In this document: one piece after another, positions 12,035-24,214 of the stretch
Layout of the letters: each line of letters opens with the position of its first letter
Position numbering within the stretch: position 1 is the stretch's first letter
Assembly: GCA_944470555.2 (NCBI GenBank)
Contig: OX104130.1
Coordinates: 78,559,160-78,623,159 of the forward strand
DNA from: Heterobilharzia americana
Lineage: Eukaryota > Platyhelminthes > Trematoda > Strigeidida > Schistosomatidae
DNA length: 64,000 bases
Direction of reading: 5' to 3'
Translations under genes and position numbers: made by a program
The notes under the pieces: model-generated
What the model was told of the DNA's origin: nothing
The model's database searches: none
The model's input: only the letters and a program-made list of their open reading frames with translations

Positions 12035-13444
12035 TTATTTATAGTAAAATATAAGATTCATTCTAAGTCGCCTCTTCCAGAAATGTTCCAGTCCTAGCAT
12101 GTCGCATCTCGAGATGTAGTCTAGGCTGCAATCAGCTCCTAGTGTTCTTAGTGTAAAGTGGCGTTGTACTTCTTCAATTTTTCCCTTGTCGCTTATACGA
12201 AGGCCACTTAAGATAAACGGGCAGTGATCTAAAATTGGGTGGATGCTCGCTTTGTACAGTAGGACCCTTGATTCAATACTATAAAAGTTGCGGACGATGC
12301 GTCCAAGGTGTCTGTGTGACTTAGATGTGATACAAGCCGTCTGCTCAGAAAATGTTAAGTCGCTAGAATATCTAAGACCAAGATCTAGCACTCGAGAACG
12401 TCTAGGTTGCTCTTGTCCACGTGCTTCGAGAGGCACATCTAGGTTGTCGCTGCCTGTGCTAAGCCAACCACATTTATCGATGTTGAACTGGAGATGGGAC
12501 TCGTCACACCATTCAGCAACTTCACCTAGTTCTTGTCGAGCAGTAGATAGCGTATTACCTAGTTCATGGGTGTAACATGAGCGTACAACCTGTAGGTCAT
12601 CAGCGTATAGGAATGTTTCCCCCACGGTGAAGCACTTGCACACACTATTAATATAGGCTATGAACAACAAAGGTCCAAGGATACTACCCCTTATTACTCC
12701 ACTAGTTATGAGCCTAGGTTTAGACTGCATAGAATTTGCTTTGACGATTTGGCTCCGATCACTAAGAAATGATTTTAGCCAATGAAGTAAAGGGTCACGG
12801 ATGCCAATCGATTGTAGCTTATCAAAAGAATACTGTGTGGCACCTTGTCAAACGCCTTTGATGAATCAGAGTATAAAGCAATGACGATTTTACGTGCCTC
12901 GCGGCTACTAGTGATAAGGTTGAAGAAGTCGAAATGGCAAGTAACGTAAGACCTGTTTTTAATAAAACCGTGCTGAGACTTTATGAAGACGTTTTTCTCT
13001 AATTAGGTAGTCAGACATGCCGCCCTTAATCACTTTTTCCATAATTCGGGAGATGACTGGCGTTATGTTAATAGGTCTGTAGTTCCCAACATTCGCATTG
13101 TCACCGGAATTATAGCGAGGAATTATAAAGCTAGTTTTCCACTCGCTGGGATACTCCCTACTGTCCGCTGATATTGTGAATATCTTAAGCGAGAACAGCG
13201 GCTTATCATCACCACTGTTCCTGATGACTACTGAGTTTAGGCTATCTATCCCCGTACCTGTCGATAGTTTCGGGCTTTTGATGGTTTCAGTGATACTTTT
13301 GACAGTGAACTCCACTCTAGTACATGAACTAGTGGCAATTGGTGTAAAGCTAGTTTTGGTTGAGGGCGTTACGTTTGAAATTAGAGAATGATTGGCTAAA
13401 CAGTTCACTAATCTTGAGGGGATCGTTGTGTGCCACCCCATCAT
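12035..13444 (-). pseudogene. CR1-like reverse transcriptase, two frames
   Basis: The upper piece (13444-12959) carries RT finger motifs: TGTGIDSLNSVVIRN, then PSEWKTSFIIPRYNSGD and NYRPINITPVISRIMEKVI. The lower piece (12730-12035) carries RGSILGPLLFIAYIN, FLYADDLQVV at about residues 40-49, and the thumb segment with DKCGWLSTGS. Between them (12958-12731) the DSSKAFD-type motif can be read in another frame, so at least one frameshift separates the two. The catalytic YADD is preserved, and decay is modest compared with the RTE copies. Confidence 0.85.
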
Positions 13445-13732
13445 TAAGTAGATAGGCTACATCCGTTGATGGCTTCAGACGTCTACTCAGAAGAGATGTC
13501 AACTTGTGTATTCTAGGGCCACTTTTGGGAGCGACGATCTCTTCGTTTACTGCGTGGTTGGCACGTGGTGTCTTGATAGATTCACGAGTCTCATGAATTA
13601 AGTGCATCGACATGAAGTCTTTCGACGAATGGTAATGTGATAATAATTTCCTAAGTTTGTTGCGGAATATTTAAGGAATATATGGGTCTGGCTCCTTACA
13701 GACCCTAACTGTTTTCACAGGAGCAACAGTAT

Positions 13733-15064
13733 CTAGACACAGCTCCATATTTCTGTAGAAAAGTGAGGGTGTGTTAATGAGGCTGTGGCAAAGTAGTCAT
13801 CCCATGGAGAGCACCTGAGTAGCTCGACGAGTACTTCCCACTCTATATTCTTGTAGCTTCGATGTCGAGTATAATTTGAAGATTGCTTGTTTTTCTCATT
13901 GGGGGGAAGAATTGGTAAGCAACAGAATACTATCCTATGGTCACTGTTGGAAAATTCGCTACTAACTTGGGTAGTGACAGGGATGACGTCACGGCAAAAG
14001 GCTAGGTTCAGTATACTATCTCCACGCGTGGGTTGCTGGATGTATTGCTTCCAGCCATAGATATCTGTGACAGCAAGTGTTTCATCAAGGCGTTGTGGGG
14101 CGCGACACACCTTCCAGTTAAATTCGGGTAAGTTAAGCCGCCCGCAATCAGTTTGAAGTCAACGGCGAGGGATCCAGCGCGGGCAAATGATCTAGCCATC
14201 AGTTCATCATTTTCTTTTGTTGAACATGGCACTTTATACGCACAGCCCATGAGGATTTTGTAGTTGGTACCGTTTATAACGATCCGAAGTGAGTTTGGCG
14301 GATCATTGAAGATATCACCTTCAATCTTATTTGAGGTAGCAAGGCTACATACAGATCAAACAGCGTCCATCAAGCTTGTGTTCACGATTAGCGCGATAAA
14401 GAGTATAATCATCTATACACAGGTCCACGTCTAGGATTGAGTCAGTACACCATGATTCAGTAACTAATAATGCAATGGGTTTGGTTGGCAAAACTATCGT
14501 TCTAGGGTCGCACATTTTCTTGAGTGACGGGCGGGCATTAACAACTAGAAGCGTGAAAAGGCTACTGTGGCTTGCATAGTAACTTACTATGTCTCTCAAG
14601 CCTCGGTAAGCGGAAGAATTTGTGGTATTCAGTTTTCTAGACGATGCACTACCTATGTCTCGGACGTGACAGGACTCGACAGTGGGGTGGGCCGGTGTGG
14701 CCGGTGAGTTTCTGCTTCTCACAAGTATATGATTACTTAGTTTTTCACGACGCTTATAGGTTGTTAACGTGCACCTCGTCTTCACTGTTGGCGTAAGGTA
14801 TGGTTTATGACCGGTGCAAGTCGGGAAAATTGGTTCCAGCCCTGTGTTATTAGGGGGCCGGACGACCTTAAACACCATGGGTCGTACATGTTGTGCGAGA
14901 CCAGAAAAAATCTCGGTAGGGTTCATAGGTGGGAAAGTTCCTTGCAGGGGTGTACATCTGTTCCCAAAGTGTTGACTGGGATTATCAGGATGCACAGCTG
15001 AACAGTGGTTGGGTGTTTGTGATGTGCAGAACATTTGGGCGTTCGGTACTCTACTCGGCACCAT
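13733..15064 (-). pseudogene. CR1-like endonuclease region, frameshifted
   Basis: Three overlapping frames spell out an endonuclease/exonuclease/phosphatase fold: VNARPSLKK and VTESWCTDSILD at its N-terminal side, DFKLIAGGLTYPNLTG in the middle, and NSDHRIVF at its C-terminal side. The usual GDFNYP motif reads GGLTYP, so the aspartate of that motif is lost. The terminal SDHR motif is intact. About 150 codons of Pro/Thr/Arg-rich leader precede the domain; they could be an ORF1 remnant or an N-terminal extension. Confidence 0.75.
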
Positions 15065-15109
15065 GTTATGACCTCAGCACCTTCCATCATATGACCTGAC
15101 CGACAGGCC

Positions 15110-17240
15110 GTTATGCTACTTGAACAATACCGTTTGATTCAACATCAAACGGTCCCGGAGCTATCCGGACGGTAAGCGTTCCGGTGTACATTTTCACGTA
15201 TCTCAACGACTGATCTTGACGGAATAAATCTGCACTGGTGCCAACCATTACTCTCGAGGAACCAGAAACACATGAATCCATATATTTGTCTCCGCCTCAG
15301 AATTAAAGGCATGCATACGGATGCTCTAAACTGAAAGTGAGTTCTCTGTGGTCAGTAAGGTTATAAACATGGGAGTTAGTATAAGCGAAAAGATTATCTG
15401 ATGAAGAAATAATCAGGATGACAGACTGGCTACGCTGACCGTTCTTAAAACAACTATGGAAAATGGCGCAGATTGATGTCACTCATGGACGGCGAAGACA
15501 GCTGGGTAATCCAAATTCATCAACTCTATGCGCTCGCCAAGAGACGACATAACCCATCCGTTGCACAACTCGTAAATAACTCCGACATTGGTAAACTGGT
15601 TTGTTTTCACGTGACTTCTGTTGTATGAAATATACTATTGTTATTACTGCTATTATTACCGTTAACACCACTGACTTACCCAACCTACTGCACTGGCCAA
15701 TGATATAGTTATATCAGTTCCAAAGTTATCGATATGATGATGCCCATAAACTGATACCCACCACGTTAATTTCGCAATCGGAAAACAATTTGGTGCCATT
15801 ATTATTGCTGACGGAGGTAGAAAATCAAGTAAGCAATCAACAAAAGCAGCACCATAGAAACAGAGAACGTGAAAGCGATTCATCCGATGCGAATCTCGAA
15901 AAGAAATGTAGCATCGGTAGATCAATTAAGAACTGGTGAGCATAACACACATCACCTAACGTGGCCCACTAAGACGGCCATAAGTCAAAAACGACCCCGT
16001 GATCGGCCAATGTTGGGCAAATATAGCAATGATCACTTTGTTTCAAACGAAGTTGGCACGATTCCAACTTTTCGACATTTTCGAGCTTCTGTTGACGAGT
16101 AAGGTGTTTTTGTCATGAGAGAAGTATAACTGTGGCAATAATGTGACATGGGACTGAGTTCACCTTTCTCGACTCCTTATTTTTAATTTCCGGTTATGAA
16201 GTGAATCCTGACTTTGCAATCTTATGTGTTACACTCATTTAGAAGCTAGTAAACTCAACTATCAGAAAGAGAAGGATCATCTTCAGTCACACCGCTTTTG
16301 CGTCATGTAACGTTATTTCCAACTTCGTCTGAAAACACTCGCTTGTAGTTGCGATCCATAAGACGCTTGGTAACCTGTGATAATGTCCTGGAAGTCTTCT
16401 CGCAGGTGAAACATTTTAAAAAGGATTTTCGATTGCCCTTTTCAGTCGCAAATTTAAGTTTTGAGTGTAGATGGCGTTCCTGTTGTCACATTCTTGGCAC
16501 CAGGCATATCTTCATTTGCCATCCTCTTTTCGTGGATGGTGATTATTATTGCAGTCATGATGAAGCAATGGTTTCAAAAGGCTGCAGAGTGGGAAATGCA
16601 AGGTAACAGACCATCAGAGCGACAATTGTTGATAGGTTTAATTCTGTTTAAGTTTCAGTTGAACAATTTGATGTCGATTCCGATGCAACGGAATGACGTG
16701 AGGCGCACGTCTCAGAGAGGCGGTATCCTGAAAGTAAGCGGCTAGCTGGTGCTACGGCGAAACATTTAGGGTTAGACACAAAGTTATTGTCGCGTGTATT
16801 TGTTACTAATGTCCGGTTTATGGAAAAAATTTCTGAGGAATATGCCGTCACTTTTTGAAGTGTCAGCAGGCTGCGGATATGAAGTATTTTATTGCAAGTC
16901 GCAGCAGATTCTGCGCCTATTGCGAGGCTTTCAGTGGAAGCTTAAGTTGAGAGGAGTTTGGTAAATTTTTAGTCACCATTTGAAAGCGATGTTCTGGTCA
17001 CTCTAAGCGGATACCGGCCGCCTTTCTGTGGCAGTCAATTCTACGGTTTATTGGTCAGCCTAGTTCATCTTTCAGCCGTTCAAGCACAAAGTTTTTCCGT
17101 TGACTGCTGAGAAAAGGATACTTGATGGATATATGAGTTGTGTGCATCTCACTAGCAGCCTAAGGCCTAAACGAACAAGGAGAACAAATTTTTATGTCGC
17201 TTGTAGTATCCCATCGTTGATTGGACTCGCTTGTTCTGTC
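15110..17240. other. stretch without recognisable gene
   Basis: Frames at 15869-16102, 16349-16606 and 16461-16745 (+) lack motifs I recognise. The last contains a hydrophobic segment (GISSFAILFSWMVIIIAVMM) and could be a scrap of coding sequence, but no splice sites or partners support a gene. Confidence 0.35.
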
Positions 17241-17348
17241 TTTTCTGGCACACGGGTCCGGGTGTGGATGATGCTCTGAGATTTAAAACGTTTACTCTTG
17301 CGCCTGAGTCTTAGCGGGAACAACACTGCCCACCGAGGGGGGGGGTAC

Positions 17349-17396
17349 ATCCAGCTGACTAGTCCTAAACAAGACTGAAAGCATGCCCATTGGTAT
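17349..17396 (+). ncRNA. degenerate hammerhead ribozyme (Sm-alpha type)
   Basis: Stem I strand ATCCAG, core CTGACTA, stem II GTCC with a weakened partner (AGACT), then GAAA, and a distal stem I strand reading TGGTAT where TGGAT is expected. The core has A instead of G at the position after CTGACT, and stem II is broken, so activity is unlikely. It is recognised by alignment with the copies at 35221 and 35824 and by the shared flanks TACATCCAG and ATCCACT. Confidence 0.6.
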
Positions 17397-17399
17397 CCA

Positions 17400-20300
17400 C
17401 TATCCATCAGTGCTACAGTAATGTGGAGACAGCCTGAGCTCTCTGGTCTGCATTTTGCTAGTTGTACTAGTCCAACCCAGAAGACTGGTGTGACGATACA
17501 GTTGTGTGCCAGCTGATAGCCGTGTCATGTATCCCGGCTTGTAAGTCCATAAATTGGTTTACCTAAAAACAACTACGGTTAAGTTGCACACTCACGAATG
17601 ACGTACTGCTCACCAGTCCTGTTGGGCACATTTGTTGTGTGAGGAGGTGATACTACCTGACCGCTGATATTTTGGTTGTTGGAGAATGCATTAGACGTAC
17701 AACGTACTGGCCGTTGGCTTAATGCCAAGACCCGCAAGTCACATTACAGTAACTCACGAATCTCACCACTCCTGGTGTTATCAGCACAACCGTCATTTTC
17801 CGGTTGAATAAGCGACTAATTGAGAATGCTTTCCAAAATGTATATTTAAAAATTATTTAAGCAGCCAAACTGCATGTGTATGAGAGGCCAATACCCCTCA
17901 AGAATTTCCCAGGCCGCTAGTAATCAGTGGCGTGAAACACCGACCTGACAGAGATTTTAGGCTAGCGACACCCAATTATTCTGTCTCGGACGTTTTATAA
18001 ATGCTAATCGGCAGGCGCGTTTTGTGTGCTGTCGACCTATGTTTGATCAGGCAGCATCGTGCAAACTTTGAACTGATTAAAGTTAAAGGGAGTAGGATGG
18101 TGAAAGTGAATCTTACTTCGCATGGTTCCACAAGTTTGCCTCACAGTAGCAGCTCCTCGTAAAGTGCCCAACACTAAAAACAGGAGCTTAGGATCTAGTT
18201 TTAACACACACACTTATCGTAGTTTTCAGGTCCAACTTCGGCTTGACTTGCACCACCACCATGACCTTCGCCAACTATTGTGTTAGGTAATTGTAAACCG
18301 AGAACATTCCTTAGAAGTCATGGTCTGTTCGAGGAGCAACTGATCATCCGTAAGTCTCGGGAAATCTAGGTGAAAGTCGTTAACAGAAATGACAGCGGAT
18401 GCAGGTTCGCTTCTGGCCCCTGGGATGGAGGGATGGAAGTTAGTTTCAGACAAACCCTGCTCAGAAGCCTGAAAAGAATCCCGGAAACCTACATGGATTC
18501 AAGAAGGAGGAAGTATCCACTAGCCAAGAAGTGTGGGTTGTTAAGGGTGGAGATGGACAGGATTTACCCGGACTGGAGATTGGCGAAGCTTTTAGCTGCA
18601 CCTCTAACAAACAGTTGAACATCCTGCCACGTAACCAAAGTTGCCGACCGATGAGTAACCAACAATATTGACCAGTGTAAAGGAGCTGCATAAATACTGG
18701 TAGCAGTTCTGATAAAACTGTCAGGCCCCACGCATGAATATCCTTGTTTTCGATGTTACTAGGCTATCAGTCTTGGAAAAATGTACAAGTGCTCTGTGTG
18801 ATCGGCTCTGTGACACATTAGAACATTCCTCGTGTAAACAAGAGGTGGTACATGAGTTAAGGTATCCTCAAAGTAGGGAATCTGTGGAGCCAGAAGAGCT
18901 GTCTATCTGCAGCGCTTCCTTCAGTGTTGTTTCAGGTTTTCAAAAGCCTGAAAGACGACCATACCAGGACGTACTTGGGCTGAAAAGAAGCACTGGCTGA
19001 ACCCATATTGAACTGTTCATCTGCGATTGCACGTAATGATATAGCATGATTTACTGTGTCAGTGTGTGGCATATCAAGTGGGCAACCTAACATGGAACCA
19101 GACTCCACCACAATGTCCAGGTTTTACTCTTACAGCACTAAGTGATACGTAACATGGCTTTTGCATCCTGAATCTTTTGGCAGCCTACGACGACTGAGTT
19201 GCTTTCTTGGACCCCAGGCCGCGTTTTAAGTAATTTTCGTAACTTCTGTTAGGGCGTCCCATACAGTCCCACTAGTCATCCTTGCACATAAAATACTGAG
19301 TTTCGGCGCCAGCGATAGGGTGCTATCCTTTATTGAAGACTATTTAGGTGAAGTGGTTTTGTTTCCGCTGCTTTTTGTTCTTCTTGTGAATGGCACACTG
19401 TCGCATCCCAGCTTCTCGATGACGTTAAGCCAAGGAGCGCTTCAATTTCTCAAATGGAATCAGGTGACCCCAGACCAATTGAGGGGTGAGTAGACAGTAA
19501 AATAATAGCACTCAGCCCGGACAAGCACCGAATAGTGCTTTACCGTACACCGTACTCGCAGAAAGTATCCTACTCTCTTTGTAGTATACGCATTTCTCAT
19601 ACAATCACGGAGAAAGACTTGGCAAAAATGCTGACCGATGAAGCAAACACTAGTTTCACTTGTCCAGGAGGCGCCTCCGGAGCTTAGGCAATACTGGACT
19701 TCCCGTGCATAGGACTAAATTCCCTCACTCTTGGGCTCCTTCTGAAGCTTTGTGGAGCATACAGACAACTTTACCCCCCAGTCTCACAACGTCATTGCTC
19801 CATCGTGCAAGAAAAGAGATGTGAACCCGCCGGAGAAAGTCAGGGAGGTGGCCATATAGGATTTTATACGAATACGGGAAAAACCCTACGAGGACGGCCC
19901 AAAGGGCTCAGGCCTCTACTACTTTAGCTAATAAGTGGGGTTAAGTGGTGACCAGATAACACTCTACGAGATGCTGAGTAATTCAAGTCACCCGGACAGT
20001 CACTGCAGCAATCCTTGTGGAAGTGTGAACAGAATTACCCATCGGAGGAAGTAAACCAGTGTGCCTTCACGCTTTTTCCACTTCAGAGTTTGCAGTTACG
20101 TAAAAGACTGTCACCTCTCCAACTGTCAACGGTTTCAAGTAAATTATGTATAGCTATGCAGCGACATATGTCTTCTGGTCGTCCCGCCGCCACATGGCCT
20201 AGGCCGTAAAAACAATGAATTTTCGCATCTGCCCAACCCAGCTACCTTAATGCAAATTCTGTTGTTCTACCACTAATGTTATGAAATAGACCCATTCTTA

Positions 20301-21500
20301 TGTCTTCCTATTAGGCTTCTTCCCTCTCCAGTTACAATGTTACTGCTAATACCATTATCCACTCTATAATCCCTCCTACTGCTTTCTTCCTCTACCTCTT
20401 CAATCATTCACTAGGGTCCTCTCCATCACTGTTCTATTTGTCACCCTCCTCTAATTTACCCAGCTTTTTCAAGTCCTTTCACCTTTCCTTCCTTATTCTC
20501 GTTCCTGTTATTTGCTCTCCCTAGTTAAGTCTTCATTCTCCTTATCTTCCTTGAAGCACCAGTTACAACCATCGTACTGAGACTCAACATTTGAGAGGCT
20601 CATCTGCAATAAAGTCGCACGATGAACCACATACCTCTCTGTAAATTTAACCAACATTCAATCACCCTTAGGGTTCACCAGTTACAGTTTGCAAGCACGT
20701 AGACTTGCTGTATCAGAATCCATCAAAGACCTGAAAGAAGTTTTAAAAGGCCTAGAAGTGAGCTCCAAAAAACCAGTTGTTTAATGTGAGCTCTAAAAGC
20801 AGGCATCGGACATTGAAACGAGGACACAGTTTGGTAAACAAGATTCGAAAGTGGCGCTGTTTGAAGGCGATATCACACCGACCAATTAGAGTGAAGGTGA
20901 ATACACAAGGTCATAGTGATCCCACCGCAGGCACCTTGTAAGTGGTTTTCATTTAGCTCGTCCAATTGTCGGTTTATTTTCTGCCCTTCCCTCACGCATT
21001 AGACAAGTTAATTGTGTTAGCTAGGCAAACAGATGGTTAGAACATTTTATTTTAATCAAATTGTACATATATGTATATATTTATATATATACATATATCA
21101 AACTGGACGAGACAGGTGTTGCATAAATAATACGGAAATTGTCCGTCAATAAACTGGATAATGCGGAAATTATCTGTAGTAAAAGCGGGGTGAAAGCCTT
21201 AGCTTTCATTTTTGGGTAAATGCTTCGAGCGGACTTTGGAACTTTGAAATTTTAAGACTAGAGTTTGGGCGTATTTTGATAATTTTGGCAATTTCAGGGA
21301 CAAGGATGCATTTCCCGTAGTAAGCCCTCAATTATTCTTGCCGTTTTTTTGCCAGAAAATTGTAAAGTCCACCCAACGTTTTCTAGCTGGCTAGCTAGGT
21401 GACCAGGCAAGAAAAGTCACCTGTGACGAGAATGGACATGATTTTTTTTTTTTGAGTAAATCCTTTGTCCTGGGTTAATGGCAATGAGTAAAACCTGCTG
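17400..21500. other. stretch without recognisable gene; pyrimidine-rich block inside
   Basis: No frame here has a motif I can name. The frame at 18734-19000 (+) is the longest without an obvious role. From about 20260 to 20570 the + strand is strongly C/T-rich for some 300 bases, with no obvious repeat unit. A TA-rich tract with ATATATGTATATAT spans about 21062-21100. I cannot assign any of it. Confidence 0.4.
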
Positions 21501-21525
21501 AAGTCCGAAGTCAGTAAATTACTCA

Positions 21526-22107
21526 TTATTTGAAGCACAGAAACCTGGAGTTTCTGGATTCACTAAAGTGAATAACTCTTGGTTTGTCCAGGTTCGATAT
21601 CTGCCGTTCAAACTTCTGCATTGGAATATCACTGTCAACAAGCCATTTCCCGGAGGCTTCCGGCCATTCCGCTGGATCCATTGTAGTGGAATCCTTTTTC
21701 AAGCTACTGATGCCAAATGAGCAACTCAAAACTCTTTCAAATCGGTCCATTCGGCCTTTCAGTCGTTGCAAGTCACCTTCAGTGCACTCCGTAGCATCTG
21801 CAGGAGCGCTGTAGTTCTCCGTTTGTACAGTTGTAATGCACCTAAAAATGATAAGTTAGGCTCAAGTAAACTTGTGGCATTGCAGACAAATGTGACTAGC
21901 TTGAAGAGGCCTCACCAATTTAAGATTGACTGCAGAAGTCAATAAACTTCGCAGTATGACAGTACCTGAAATTGGAAGAGCTAGTGCCTGGCTTTCGGAA
22001 GCATGACGTGGTATAGTCGAGACCACTGTCCTTCAGAAGTTTAGGTGGACAGCTGAAAGGTGGACTTGCATCATATCCTTTGGATTTGCAGATATTTGAC
22101 GACAAAC
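21526..22107 (-). CDS. uncharacterised protein, last two exons
   Basis: Two exons join cleanly on the - strand. The first is 22107-21966, ending TTTCAG before GTACTG. The intron is 21965-21842 (124 nt, ending TTTTTAG). The last exon is 21841-21526, ending in TAA. The split codon AG|G gives Arg and the frame stays open across the junction, which is unlikely by chance. The product, about 150 residues visible, begins SSNICKSKGYDASPPF and includes GRMDRFERVLSCSFGISSL and MDPAEWPEASGKWLVDSDI. It is polar, with no membrane span. I recognise no family. Upstream, an ATG-led mini-exon candidate ending before GTGAGT (near 22180-22150) has the wrong phase, so the 5' end is unresolved. It could be a lineage-restricted flatworm gene or an old retroelement ORF. 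Confidence 0.5.
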
Positions 22108-22111
22108 CTTA

Positions 22112-22900
22112 GTTTAAAGATTCAAAATACCAGTCCCGTGTCATTTAACTCACGGCCTCTGTATCCAGAGAGGAAGATGCCATCGGACTACAATGCTAAC
22201 AAATAGTTCGCGAGCACGGTCATTGTTGTTTGAAATTGTTATTAACAAACACTAAAAACATTACCATATCATCCAAGAGGTATAGCTTAATGAGCCGGGG
22301 ACCTTCTGCTGGCCGCAAATGCATTTCAGCGTTCTTCCAAGTAGTTAGCCTTGCGAATTGTAACAAAACCTTGCATTATCAAAGCTTAAAAGACTATGAA
22401 GATGGTGGTTAACGCTATAACTTACACAATTAAATAACTGGACATTTAAAAGTGGAAGCACATTTTTTCCGTTAAAAAATATCAAAAAAGGAAGATCGCT
22501 AATATTTCATCCAGAAATTCGTACATAATCTGTTAGAAAGTCACTGAATAGATCAAATAGAGGAAATTCTTTCATAGTTAGAGTCCGTTTTGCATGTTTA
22601 TGAATTTAATATAGCTATATACTTCGACGAAATAACTAAAATATGCAGTTCAGGAATTGGTAGGTGTGTAATTAGGTTCACTTATTAGTTGTTAGTGTTC
22701 AGTATTTTGTATCTCGAAGAATGGTATGATCAATAACATCATTTACCAAATCAAAGGTCTTCTATTCAAGTCTGATACATTGGTTCTGTATAACTTTTAA
22801 TGTAAGTGCCAGACCGTGACCGAAACAGATAGGTCGAAAGCAACGGAATGTCACCCGCTTCTTTTTTATTTAAAGGCCATATATCTATAGCGTATTTTAT
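22112..22900. other. AT-rich stretch without clear gene
   Basis: Short frames only (for example 22230-22412, +). It may contain 5' exons or promoter of the - strand gene below 22107 or of the + strand frame at 22906, but no splice-supported exon can be picked out. Confidence 0.3.
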
Positions 22901-22905
22901 TATCA

Positions 22906-23283
22906 TTGTCGTATGATAACTGTATGGGTTTATTTTTAAGTGCATACTTACTAAGTCACTCTCCGCATTTTCTTTATCTGGGAAGGATTAACATTTTAGA
23001 TCATAAATTTTTTGAGGATTTTCCATTTCAAAAATATAGTAATACTCATGGTTTACTAAATACATGCGATGACGTAACTGAGTCTTGTTCATTAAAGTTT
23101 GATTCTTATTCTCCCTTTGATATGCATGTTCTGCAACAGTTAGTAACTGATCCGAACAATCTAACTGTACAGGTTTGCAAGCGAATAGCTGAGGAATGCT
23201 TAGCGGAAATGGATAGGTCTAGGCCTAACTGCACAAAATGTGTTATCGCATACATTAGGAAACAGAAAGCTACTGTCAAGTAG
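22906..23283 (+). CDS. orphan frame, possible terminal exon
   Basis: This is a 125-codon frame in AT-rich surroundings. From about 22990 its codon choice and amino-acid make-up look coding: LDHKFFEDFPFQKYS, then DSYSPFDMHVLQQLVTDP, then KRIAEECLAEMDRSRPNCTK, ending KQKATVK and stop. The first 25 or so residues are hydrophobic and may be intron. Usable acceptors lie within the frame (CATTTTAG before 23001, CTGTACAG before 23173), so the real exon may start inside it. There are several cysteines near the C-terminus. I recognise no family and see no convincing upstream exon. Confidence 0.4.
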   Translation: MSYDNCMGLFLSAYLLSHSPHFLYLGRINILDHKFFEDFPFQKYSNTHGLLNTCDDVTESCSLKFDSYSPFDMHVLQQLVTDPNNLTVQVCKRIAEECLAEMDRSRPNCTKCVIAYIRKQKATVK

Positions 23284-23714
23284 TCCACCATTAATACCGT
23301 ACCCTTAGATCATTGCGTTTTGATGGGATAATAACTGACATTCTGAATGAATGCATACACCAATCCTAGGTCAGTTTTCAATGAACCTCTAGATTCTAGA
23401 GGCATTTACATTTACTAGGTAAATAATTTTGAAGCAGTCACTTGCTGCACCTTCTATGAAGTATGTTTGTTCGTCTGCTGAATTTTTCTGTAACCATTCT
23501 AATAATCCTCACCTTCAAGACATGAAATGCTGAACGAAAAATCTCCGTTTGGTCATTGCAAAACCAAAACAGGTTACAGCGAAGATAATTATCTTTTCGA
23601 TGTCTCATTTCCCCTCGCAACTGTACATTCATAAATATAAAAGCAAACTGATAGAATGTTCCAGACAAGTTTCTGCTTAGATGTCAAAATCAATCGATAT
23701 GTGTATGTAGAATA

Positions 23715-23908
23715 TGAAATCATATTACGTAGCGCCATATATGATTTAAATAGTTTCTATGAAATGCAGTGAACAGTAAGACTCGGTATCTGGTAAAACA
23801 ATATAAATGTGCATGCAATAAAACAAATAAATAAGAATGAATAAAATACAAAATAAACTATAAACAGAGATGCAGAGTACCTAATTTGGGCCATGGTTAA
23901 GAGAGTGT
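23715..23908 (+). repeat. left arm of inverted repeat flanking a Penelope fragment
   Basis: Segments such as AAGACTCGGTATCTGGTAAA and CAGAGTACCTAATTTGGGCC reappear as their reverse complements at 24207-24380 (TTTACCAGATACCGAATCTT; GGCCTTAATTAGGTACTCTG). The arms differ by scattered substitutions and small indels. Confidence 0.65.
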
Positions 23909-24214
23909 TTGTTTCTTTTGAATACAAGTTCAATTGCTACTATGGAGCTGAGTACGTCAGTCGTATCACACACTCTCGAAAAATGCACTCGCAAACATTA
24001 CCCAGACTGCTTACAGAACGGTGAGCACAAAATCATCTCCAGTTCTATCGCTGAACATCTCGTAGACCTTGGACATATGGCTCCTGTGGAAATCACGTTC
24101 AAAGTTCTACCAAACCGATCAAAAAGGGTGAGAATTAGACACTTATGTGCAACTGAAGCCTTAGCAACTCACAGCCTTGAACCTCAATGGTGTATTCAAA
24201 AGAGACATATATAA
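23905..24214 (+). mobile_element. Penelope-like element, GIY-YIG endonuclease fragment
   Basis: The frame carries the C-terminal half of a Penelope GIY-YIG domain: RKHYPDCLQNGEHKIISSSI, AEHLVDLGHMAPVEITFKV, then NRSKRVRIRHLCATEALATH and an ending like CIQKRHI. The preceding region (about 23925-23960) reads like the YxGAEYVxR part in a shifted frame. RT is absent. It sits exactly between two inverted-repeat arms, so the copy is a 5'-truncated unit with its terminal repeats. Confidence 0.7.

Larger units (their letters stand above)
11500..15070 (-). mobile_element. CR1-like (SR1-type) non-LTR retrotransposon, broken
   Basis: Going down the - strand, all expected parts appear in order. A leader and the start of the endonuclease are at 15064-14345 (LLVVNARPSLKKM, then ALLVTESWCTDS). 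Mid endonuclease is at 14250-14008, and the end of the endonuclease at 14110-13733 (DSILNLAFC, SSEFSNSDHRIVFC). A connector is at 13613-13350. The N-terminal RT is at 13444-12959 and the RT palm and thumb at 12730-12035, with an intact FLYADD box. The C-terminal domain is at 12022-11816 (HIWNRLPEEIRTA). At about 3.3 kb of coding it is nearly full length, but it is cut by several frameshifts and stops. The downstream 11541-11777 region is probably its 3' end. The YADDL form and the WNRLPEE ending point to the CR1/Jockey side; SR1 identity is inference. Confidence 0.85.

Noticed and set aside
22150..22185. ATG-led mini-exon (MASSSLDTEA before GTGAGT) as the first exon of the - strand gene
   Set aside because: Its phase (0) does not fit the downstream exon, which needs one leftover base; kept only as a note.
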